From positions 10,219 to 18,956 of the forward strand of contig DAWM01000019.1 of the NCBI GenBank assembly GCA_002505945.1: a stretch of DNA of 8,738 nucleotides. The letters run 5' to 3'. The notes below the pieces were generated by a model. That model was not told where the DNA came from, did no database searches, and saw nothing but the letters and a program-made list of their open reading frames with translations. The translations under genes and the position numbers were made by a program. Every line of letters begins with the position of its first letter. Positions within the stretch are counted from its first letter, which is position 1. The stretch comes from Candidatus Woesearchaeota archaeon UBA119. Lineage in GTDB: Archaea > Nanobdellota > Nanobdellia > Woesearchaeales > UBA119. Below are positions 1-8,100 of the stretch, piece by piece.

Positions 1-508
1 GGAAGAGAAGAAAGAGGAAGAAAAAGAGAAAGTCAAGGAAGAAGCCAAAGAAGAAAAGAAAGAAGATGGGAATAAAGGGAAAAAGGAAGAAAGAAGTCAA
101 TATGATGAGGGAAAGATAAGTAAAGAGAACAAGGAAAAAGAAGGGAAAGAAGAAGGGAAGGGCGAAAAAGAGAAGGCTGGTGAGAAAAAAGATGATGGAG
201 ATGAAACCCCGACTAACTCAAAGAATAAAACAGATCTTGAGGGGATGCTGAAGAAGAGGGCTCCAAAGGGGAAGGAATTCAAATTCTCAAACGGCAAGGT
301 TGCATCTAATCTTAAGGAGTTAAAGGAGATTCTGAAGGATATGCCTGAAGAGAAGTTCAGGACTTATGTTAATGAAGAGAAGCATGATTTCTCCAATTGG
401 ATAAAATATTCGCTAGAGAATGAGGAGTTTGCTGACAAGGTATCCAAGATGATGAAGAAGGACAAGCTTGTAGAGGCGTTGTCTAATGGCAGGGAAAAAG
501 AAGAGTAA
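1..508 (+). CDS. Lys/Glu-rich protein with C-terminal DUF5752-like domain (5' end outside window)
   Basis: The frame is open from position 2 to the TAA at 506-508 and gives 168 visible residues; the start lies upstream. The first ~80 residues are low complexity, almost all Lys, Glu, Gly and Asp. From about visible residue 91 (position 272) a compact domain follows with F-x-F-S-N-G-K, L-K-E-L, M-P-E-E-K-F, Y-V-N-E and D-F-S-N-W-I. That order resembles the archaeal DUF5752 pattern (F-x-x-x-D/N-G, a helix with EL, H/Y-V-N, DF-x-x-W-I, then E-x-A). The assignment is from memory, and the family's function is unknown. The ATG at 245 is not preferred: the frame continues upstream with the same composition, and the GAGGGG before it directly abuts the ATG. 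No cysteine or signal peptide is visible, so a cytoplasmic location is likely. The next gene starts inside its last codons. Confidence 0.8.
   Translation, partial: EEKKEEEKEKVKEEAKEEKKEDGNKGKKEERSQYDEGKISKENKEKEGKEEGKGEKEKAGEKKDDGDETPTNSKNKTDLEGMLKKRAPKGKEFKFSNGKVASNLKELKEILKDMPEEKFRTYVNEEKHDFSNWIKYSLENEEFADKVSKMMKKDKLVEALSNGREKEE
473..476 (+). promoter_or_regulatory. Probable ribosome binding site for the 486 start
   Basis: GAGG lies nine bases before the ATG at 486, inside the preceding gene. An in-frame TAG at 471-473 closes the frame five codons upstream, so 486 is the only ATG that gives the long product. The site is weak, and coupling to translation of the upstream gene is plausible. 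Confidence 0.45.
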
Positions 509-1079
509 TGGGGAGGAGGACTTGAGTTCAGGGGAGAGTAAAGATAATAAAGAAGATGATAAAGAGAAGAATATAGAAGATAAAGAGGTTAATAAGGAGA
601 TTAATAAAGAGGGAGAAGAAGAGGGGAAAGAAGAAAAGAAGGTTGATAAGAATGAGCTTGAGAAGGTAATGAACATTTCAGAGGAGTATCTTGAGAAAGT
701 CAACATGATGAAGAAGTCTGCTGGAAAGGATGTGCGAGAGGGGGTTGAGAGGCTGGAAGGTTTGAAGGAAAAGATTGGGGAACTGGAGCGAGAGATTTCA
801 GCCGCCAGAAAAACAGGAAAGGATATGTTCAACTCTTCAGCCTTGTTGAAGCTGGCTAAGGGAAAGATTGGAGTGCTTGAGATTGAGGGCGAAGAGGATG
901 ATGTAGATAAGATGGGCGGGCTTATCAAGGAGATTGAAGAGCAAATCAAGGAGGATAAGGAAAAGAAGGAGTATGATTTGAAGAGCGAGATAATGATGAA
1001 GGCAAGGGAGGAAACAAGCAAAGAGTCTAAGGACAATGCTAATGAAGATATCAATAAAGAAAAACAAGAAGGAGTATAA
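486..1079 (+). CDS. Lys/Glu-rich predicted coiled-coil protein of unknown function
   Basis: This 197-residue protein is not a family I recognise with confidence. Residues 1-55 are a highly charged, low-complexity leader dominated by Lys, Glu, Asp and Asn. Residues 57-110 form an amphipathic helical stretch that includes K-E-K-I-G-E-L-E. Residues 113-140 look more globular (M-F-N-S-S-A-L-L-K-L-A-K-G-K-I-G-V-L-E-I). The remainder is charged helix. There is no cysteine, tryptophan, membrane segment or signal peptide, so a soluble cytoplasmic role is likely. It overlaps the upstream gene by 23 bases in the +1 frame relative to it, and precedes the MWPFKKK coiled-coil gene by 69 bases. The leader resembles the charged segment of the upstream protein, so the two may be related in role or may once have been one chain. 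A scaffold or partner-binding role is only a guess. Confidence 0.8.
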   Translation: MAGKKKSNGEEDLSSGESKDNKEDDKEKNIEDKEVNKEINKEGEEEGKEEKKVDKNELEKVMNISEEYLEKVNMMKKSAGKDVREGVERLEGLKEKIGELEREISAARKTGKDMFNSSALLKLAKGKIGVLEIEGEEDDVDKMGGLIKEIEEQIKEDKEKKEYDLKSEIMMKAREETSKESKDNANEDINKEKQEGV

Positions 1080-1136
1080 AGAAGAATAGATTAACATCGG
1101 CTCATTCGTGATGGAATTTAATGCTATGGTAATAAA

Positions 1137-1145
1137 GAAGGTGAG
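1137..1145 (+). promoter_or_regulatory. Strong ribosome binding site for the 1149 start
   Basis: GAAGGTGAG ends three bases before the ATG at 1149. The GGTGA core (1140-1144) matches the anti-Shine-Dalgarno end of archaeal 16S rRNA and fixes the start at MWPFKKK. Confidence 0.75.
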
Positions 1146-1148
1146 ATT

Positions 1149-2045
1149 ATGTGGCCCTTTAAGAAGAAACTAAGTGATGAGGACAGGATTAAACAGAACC
1201 TGGATGAGGAAAAGCAGAGAAGAGAGAATGCTAGAAAGAGCTCTAAAGAGGATGACTTTGGTGATTCAAAGCTTGGTATAGAGTTGACGAAGCTCAGCGC
1301 TAAGGTTGAGGGGTTAAGTGAGGAAAGAAAAGCCACTAATGAAAGATTCTCTAAGATTAACGAGGAGATTGGAGAGTTGAGAGGTACTTTGACAGACACC
1401 TCAAAAACTATTGCTAATCTTGAAACCGCTGCTACCAAGGCGATTGATCTTGTTGAGTCTGTCAAGCCTGAAAAGTTGATGGTTGAGGTTAGGAAGGTTG
1501 ATTCTAAAGCAGAAGCTTTAAAGGCTAATATTGAGAGTAATGAGTCTCTTGTAAAGAATGTGTTGGAGCAGTTGAAGCAGGTACAAAACAAGATTGATTT
1601 CTATAAGGGAGTTGAGCAGGTTACCAAGCTTAATGATGAGATTAAGGAGGAGTTGGTTGAGATAAAGAAGAGAGAGGCTACTGTAGAGAGGCATTCCAAC
1701 AAGGTTGAGTCTATGTTTGTTGAGGTTGAGAAGAAATTCTCGGAGTTTGACCAGTTTAATGATGTCACAAAGAATCTTCAGAGGAGTTTTGACAAGCTTC
1801 AAGGAGATTTTGACAAGCTCAAGGTTGAGGTGGACAAGAAAGCTGACAAGAACGAGCTGGTTAAGTTTATCAAGAAATTCAACAAGTTTGAGAAGCATAC
1901 TACAAATCTCATTAACCTGCTTGATGACAAAACCAAATCAACGATGGAGGAGTTGAAGAATAAGTTTTCAAAGCTCTCCAAAGAGATTAAGGAGGAGGTT
2001 GAAGAGTCTCTCAAGAAGGTAAAGGAAGAGAACAAAGAGGAATAA
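1149..2045 (+). CDS. Archaeal coiled-coil protein with MWPFKKK start and IGELR motif
   Basis: This 298-residue protein is nearly all alpha-helical and has no cysteine. Visible landmarks are M-W-P-F-K-K-K at the N-terminus, E-R-F-S-K-I-N-E-E-I-G-E-L-R (65-78), V-E-S-V-K-P-E-K-L-M (102-111), a second long helix (about 116-170), and E-R-H-S-N-K-V-E-S-M-F (180-190). A charged Lys/Glu-rich C-terminal coiled coil follows, with repeated F-D-K-L-x-x-(D/E)-F/V units around 214-230. I recall this order of motifs from DPANN hypothetical proteins. The I-G-E-L-R stretch also resembles the conserved piece of archaellum accessory proteins of the FlaC/ArlC type, which form the cytoplasmic collar at the motor. 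That link is inference, and no archaellum gene is visible here. There is no signal peptide, so it probably acts on the cytoplasmic side. Its stop is nine bases before the giant surface-protein start, suggesting co-transcription. Confidence 0.9.
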   Translation: MWPFKKKLSDEDRIKQNLDEEKQRRENARKSSKEDDFGDSKLGIELTKLSAKVEGLSEERKATNERFSKINEEIGELRGTLTDTSKTIANLETAATKAIDLVESVKPEKLMVEVRKVDSKAEALKANIESNESLVKNVLEQLKQVQNKIDFYKGVEQVTKLNDEIKEELVEIKKREATVERHSNKVESMFVEVEKKFSEFDQFNDVTKNLQRSFDKLQGDFDKLKVEVDKKADKNELVKFIKKFNKFEKHTTNLINLLDDKTKSTMEELKNKFSKLSKEIKEEVEESLKKVKEENKEE

Positions 2046-2048
2046 GGA
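2044..2048 (+). promoter_or_regulatory. Ribosome binding site for the giant surface protein
   Basis: AAGGA overlaps the stop codon of the preceding gene and lies six bases before the ATG at 2055. It supports 2055 as the start, just ahead of a good signal peptide. Confidence 0.6.
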
Positions 2049-2054
2049 TTTCAG

Positions 2055-2147
2055 ATGCAGAAGCCAAAGATTATTGGGGGTTTATTAGTTGTACTTGTAT
2101 TCATTGTTCTAGGTAATCAGAGCTCTTTTTCTGAGATGCAGCATGCT
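2055..2147 (+). other. Sec-type signal peptide or N-terminal membrane anchor of the giant protein
   Basis: Residues 1-5 carry two lysines (M-Q-K-P-K), and residues 6-19 are an unbroken hydrophobic stretch (I-I-G-G-L-L-V-V-L-V-F-I-V-L). A polar stretch follows (G-N-Q-S-S-F-S-E-M-Q-H-A). Plausible cleavage points are after S26 or A31, but neither is certain, so an uncleaved anchor is possible. It sends the protein out of the cytoplasm, which fits the cysteine pairs and sequons downstream. Confidence 0.8.
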
Positions 2148-5100
2148 GATGTTTCTTTTGCCCCGCTTGAAAAGAATGTATATGGAATTAATGAAAGGAT
2201 AGAGATTGGAGTGCTTCCTAAAGAGATTAATGGAATTGATGTTTCCAACGAATATGATTTGGTGATGGTTAAAGAAGATCTGAGAAGCAAGTATTTTGGG
2301 GAGTTGGTTTTTCCTTTATCGTTGAGTTTTTCTGAGCAGGGTGAATATACTATATTGCTGATTGATAACGCAAGGAGGGAGATTAGTCGTCTGGGAATTG
2401 TTGTCTCTGATGAAAAAGCTTGGGGGGGTGTGAGGAAAGATGTGGTAGATACTGGAAAGGAGTATCCCTTGCTTAAGATAAACTCAAACAGGCTTGCCAA
2501 GGGGGAAGAACTGGTGGTTTCGCTTGTTGGAGGAGATATCATAGATTCCTCATTGGAGTTATTTATAATTCATGGTGATAAGAGTTTCAAGTTGTTAGAG
2601 CTTTCCAGAGAGGTTCGATTTGCTCCTTCTGGAGAGGGAGAATATCGAGTTCAGCTTAGGGATGATGGAAAGGTTGTTGATGAGAAGAATTTCTATGTTG
2701 AGGAAGAAAGCAATGAGAATGAGATGCTGCCTGAGAGAGAAACAGAAAGAAAGGAATTTAACCTCTCTTCTCTTGGCCAGGGAAAAAGGCTTGCAACTAT
2801 TCCTATGAAGATAAAGAATCATAAAGGGCAAGCCCGGCAACTCAGGGGCGAATATGGCAGTTCTTTCAGGGGAGAGTTTGTGGATGTGTTTAATCCAACT
2901 AGTAGGGTGAACAAAATCAGGTTTCATAATTTGAAGCTAAACAACCTTGATGGGATGAAAATGGAGGACATTGATAATAAAGAGGTCTGGGTGAATAGGG
3001 ATAAGAGCGTGCAGTCTTTTGCAATTGATCCTCGAGCTTTGGATTTCTCATATGCTCAGATTGAACTTGAGGCAAAAGGAACTGCATTGTATAAATGCGA
3101 GGAGTATGATTTTGATGCCCAGGAATGTTTGGGTGGCTGGAAGAAAGAAAGGGACATTGTGCCTGGAGAGAATTATACTATAGTGCTTACTCCAGAGGAT
3201 CCTTTATACAGCGAGCTAAACTCTTCGGTAGGATGCAGCTGTTCTGATTCGGTCAATCAGCAGAATAGCGGAACACTCTCCTGCTCTACTTTCTGTTCTT
3301 TTAATATAAACATTCCTAATGACGCAACGAGTTTCTTCCTTGAGGAGATGAAATATGACATTACTGTTACTGTGAATACTGATGGTTGTACAATGACAAA
3401 TGCTCAGCAGAGCGGGGATTTTGACCATGACCAAACACATGATGATGGGGATGAGGCAACGATAGGGAGTAGCTCTTATACCTCAACTACATCAACAACC
3501 TGGACCAATTCAAGTATTGCGCAGTCCGGTTCCTACTCTTTTACTAACCTGGACTGCAGCAATTGGCCGAGCTATTGCACCTATTATGTATATATAGATT
3601 CAAGCATGGATTTCCAGGCTCCGGGCAGGTCTAGGAAAAGCCCTAGCATGAGCATATCTGTTGATGCTATCAATTATACTATTAACTATACTGAAGCGGG
3701 TTCCTTCTCGGTAACTCTGGACTCGCCGGATAACCTATTCAGAACAAATGCAACTATACAAGAATTTGCATATACGCCAAGTGATGAGGATTATTCTATC
3801 AGCAATTGCTCTATTTATACAAATGAAACCAGCTGGAGCGCAAAGAATACTACTTATTCAATCACAAATGGAAGCCAGAATACAATAACAGCAGGGTTCA
3901 CTAATGAAGGGCAGTATGCCTGGAATGTGGAGTGCTGGGATTCTAATGGGAATGATGCTACTTCGGCAACAAACAGAACAATTATCATTGATAGAACTAG
4001 TCCGGAGATTACGCTTGTTGCTCCTGCAGACGAGGACACATATACTGATTCAAATGTTGTTTCTTTTATCTACAATGTGAGCGATGATTCAGATATTGAT
4101 AATTGCACTTTATATATAAATGGAAGTGCCGAAGAAACAGACAGCTCAATATCAAAGGACCAAAATCAAACCATCAATTATAATCTTGAGAATGGGGATT
4201 ATACTTGGTCTATAGGATGTAGGGATGAGGCAGGGAATTTTAATCAAAGCAGCTCCCGAGATCTTACTGTAGCGGTTGTCAAGCCTATCTATTATTGGAA
4301 CTGGTATGAGTCTTCTTCCAATGACTGCACTACATTCCCTTGCGAAATCTCTTTAGAGCAGGAAACTGATGGAACTCAGAATTCTATTTCGGGAACAATA
4401 GCTGCTTCTTCTTCAGAGCTGGTAGTTGAGGCCGAATCTCCCTTTATGGGAGCAAATGGTGCAGAGGTATCTACCTCCAATGTGCTTTTCAGCACCTATT
4501 TCCAAACCTCTGACAGTAGGATAGAGGTGAGCTGGTGGTTATATATCCTGAATAGCTCAAATGGAGAGGAATTGATATGCTCAAATACAGGAGGGACGGC
4601 AAGTTCTTCTGGAGCAGCTACAACTGGAAGTTGCACGCCTTCAAGCGATAAAAGGCTTCTTAGTACTGACAAACTATACTATGAGATGGAATTTACTAAT
4701 ACGCATCCTGCCCAATCCAGAGATTTCAATCACCTTATTGACCATGCTTCAAGCTTTGTGAACATTACTGGTTTTACCCAGCTGGGAAATCTTGAAGCAA
4801 CAAAAACCTCTCCATCTTCTACAGTATACATTAATCAAGGTGAGTCTTTTACATTGTCTTGCAATGCGAATTGCAGTGCTGGGACTTGCCTTTCTACAAA
4901 CATGACAGCCCAGACCAATGCATCAGGAAGCTGGAGTGCTATATCTTCTTCTGGAGTTGTATCACTTAATGGAAGCGAGAATAATCCTCATACTATGGGT
5001 GATATCTTCAACACTTCCAATTCCACATCTTTCGGCTTGAATGGTTCTTCTCCAGGCTCTACCTATATAAGATGTGCTGCTCAGAGCAAGTATTCTACTT

Positions 5101-8100
5101 CTTATACTGAATCGGTTGAGATAAGTGTGGCGAGTACTGAAGCCCCTGAGGTAAATCTTAGTTCTCCTGATAATGAGAGCTGGGTAAACAGCTCAAGCAT
5201 TACCCTTGAATATATACCTTCATCCTACAGTGAGATTGCCAACTGCAGCTTATATGTTGATGGGGTTTTTAACCAGACCAATTCCAGCCCGATAAACAAT
5301 GGAGGAACGAATAATTTTACCCTCTCATCCCTTGAACAAAAGGAATATAACTGGAGTGTTTCCTGTACTGATGCTTCTTCAAGAACAGGGAATTCTTCCA
5401 CGTGGAAGTTCAATGTGGATTATGATGAGCCTTATAGGATTGAGCTTAATGAGCCTGTTGATGAGTTTAGCACTACCTCTCCAGATATTGAGTTCAACTG
5501 GACTGTATATGATAATATTGCTTCTAATATGAGTTGTGATGTAAGGATAAATGGCTCAGTCAATAAGACTATTACTGCGTATAATGCAAGTCCGGCCAAC
5601 ACTACAATTGAGGGTTTTGAGATTGGCTACTACACATGGGATGTTGTATGCAGGGATTGGGCGAACAATTCTAATACATCTATAACAAGAAGCTTTAACA
5701 TATCAGATGAGCCGCCTTATGTCTCTCTATATTCGCCCGAGAATGAAAGCGGGACAAACGAGACAACTGTTGAGCTTACCTATAATGCATCTGATAATTT
5801 TGCGCTGGATGAGTGCGAATTGTATATCAATGGAGCATATAACCAGAGCAATCAGTCTGAGCTGATAAATGGATTAAACAACTTTAGTGTTGGTTTTGAT
5901 GAAGGGATACATAATTGGAGTGTTACTTGTTATGATAACAATGGCAACAATGCTTCAACAGGTAATGCAAGCCTTTATGTTGATTTAACTAAGCCAAACA
6001 TTAGCCTACAGGCTCCTGCTCCCGAAGCCTATTTCACTGATTCTGAGGTTAGTTTTTCTTACACGCCAACTGATAACTATGAAGACCTAAACTGCACCTT
6101 GTATGTGGATGGGATTGAGAATGACACTTCAACAATAAGCAGCGGAAGCCAGCGTGATGTCACCTTGGATGGATATACAGATGGAGTGCATTACTGGAAT
6201 GTTAGCTGCACTGATATCGGAGGGAATATAAATTATTCGGAGACTAGGAATTTTACAATAAACCAAACTCCTGTTGTTGAGCCGATTTCTCCTTTAAATA
6301 ATACACATACTAATCTGAGCAATGTTGTCTTAGAGTATAATGTAAGCGATAATGATGAGATTGGGAGTTGCAGCTTGTTCATTAATGGAACGTTTAATCA
6401 AACTAATTCCACAACCATATCAAAGGGACAAGAGAACAACTTTACACTTTCCTCTCCTTCGGAAGGGGAGTATAACTGGTCTGTGGAATGCAATGACAGC
6501 GGGGCATATAGCAATTCCAATACTTCATATGCTTGGGATTTTATTGTGGATAGAACCGGGCCAAATATCTCATTGAACCTTCCTGAGAATGATTATACAA
6601 TTAATACTACGCTTTACACATTCAACTGGACAGCTGAGGACAATTTCGCTACTGGGCTGCTCTGCAACCTTAGTATAAATGACAGCGTTAATGGGAGCAA
6701 TATTGAGAGTAATAATGGAGCTCCTACTCTTTATAATGTTACTGGGCTGAGGAATGGGGATTTCAATTGGAGTGTTACATGCGTGGATAATGCCACTAAT
6801 ACCAACACTTCTGAGAGTAGGAATTTTACAGTGCTTCTGAGCCCTAGGGTTAACTTGACAAGCCCGGAAGATGGGGATGGGGATTTGTTTCATGATGTTA
6901 CCTTTAAGTATATCCCGAGTTTGGGAAGTGAGAACTTTACGAATTGTAGCCTTTGGCTTAATGGGGAGGAGAACGAAACAGAATATGACATAACTGCGAA
7001 TGTGGAGAACAACTTTACTGTTAATCTGCCGGATGGGAAATATGACTGGAATGTGAAATGCTATGACACCAACAATCTTTCGGGAATGGCTCAAGAGAAC
7101 TGGACTTATTATGTTGATTCAGAAGTGCCTTATGATATAGAACTGACATATCCGGAAAACGACTCTACTGTTGAAAGGAACAATGTCTCATTTAAGTTTA
7201 TACCAAAGGATAAGGTTTCAGATGAGATGAGCTGTGATGTTTATCTTACTGAGGAGGGTTCTACGTATTCAATAGGCTCTAACTTGAATGCAACCAATGG
7301 AAGTGAATACACGCATTATTATACATTAAGCGATGGGACGTATAACTGGAGCGTGGACTGCACTGATAAGGCAGGAAACTTTAATGTGTCCGATACCTGG
7401 TACTTTGATGTTTTGGCGCCGCCTAATGTTACTTTAGTTGCTCCTGATAATGAAAGCTGGTTCAATGAAACAGATGTAAACCTTACTTATTTCCCATCGG
7501 ATGACATCCAGATAACTGGCTGCGCCCTCTATATAAATGGGAGCTATGACCGACCGGCATCTTTTGTATTGAATAAACAGAACAATACCTTTGAGCTAAA
7601 CGATCTTTCACAGGGGGAATACCTATGGAGCGTAAAATGTAATGACAGCGATGGAAACAGCTTTATGCCTGCTAATAAGACTTTCTATGTGGATAACCAG
7701 ACTCCTCAGATTTCCCTTAACCATCCAACCAGCTCAGAAGAGCTGGATTCAAGCTCTGTAATATTTAATTGGACTGCGGATGATAATCTTGCAACAGAGC
7801 TCAGCTGCGACCTTTGGATTAATGGGAGCTCCAATGAAACGAATATAACAAGCAATAATGGAGCTCCGACCAATTTTACAATTGAGGGAATGGATGACGG
7901 GGATTATAACTGGAGTGTTTATTGCAGAGACAATGCTGAAAATTCCAATCAAAGCAGTATTGAGAACTTTTCAGTGCAGGAGCCGCCAAAGATAAGCTTA
8001 GGAGATCCTGTTGAGAATTATAGAAACAATTCTGTTAACATGACTCTATTTTTTACGGTAACAGACAACTCCGGTGAGATCTCACAATGTGTCTTAATAC

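Noticed and set aside
245..508. Gene starting at ATG 245
   Set aside because: The same frame is open to the window edge with continuous Lys/Glu-rich coding sequence, and there is no properly spaced ribosome binding site before 245.
413..1054. Minus-strand open frame of 213 codons
   Set aside because: Its product is Ser/Phe/Leu-rich low complexity, the expected mirror of Lys/Glu codons on the plus strand. The plus-strand frames here have better starts and continuity.
1080..1148. Possible promoter in the 69-base gap
   Set aside because: No clear archaeal BRE/TATA pair is visible. AATTTAATG at 1115-1123 is too weak to call.
1111..1173. Twenty-codon open frame overlapping the 1149 start
   Set aside because: It has no ribosome binding site and no recognisable product, and the strong GGTGA serves the 1149 start instead.
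1124..1591. Minus-strand open frame of 155 codons
   Set aside because: It lies wholly opposite the well-supported coiled-coil gene, and its product is Ser/Leu/Phe-rich with no recognisable domain.
2117..2927. Minus-strand frames opposite the N-terminal part of the giant gene
   Set aside because: The plus-strand frame is unbroken with a start, ribosome binding site and signal peptide; the minus-strand products have no domain pattern.
6570..7094. Minus-strand open frame of 174 codons
   Set aside because: It lies opposite the repeat array, and another minus-strand frame recurs opposite repeat 12 (7749-7952) with similar wording. Both are shadows of repeated coding sequence.
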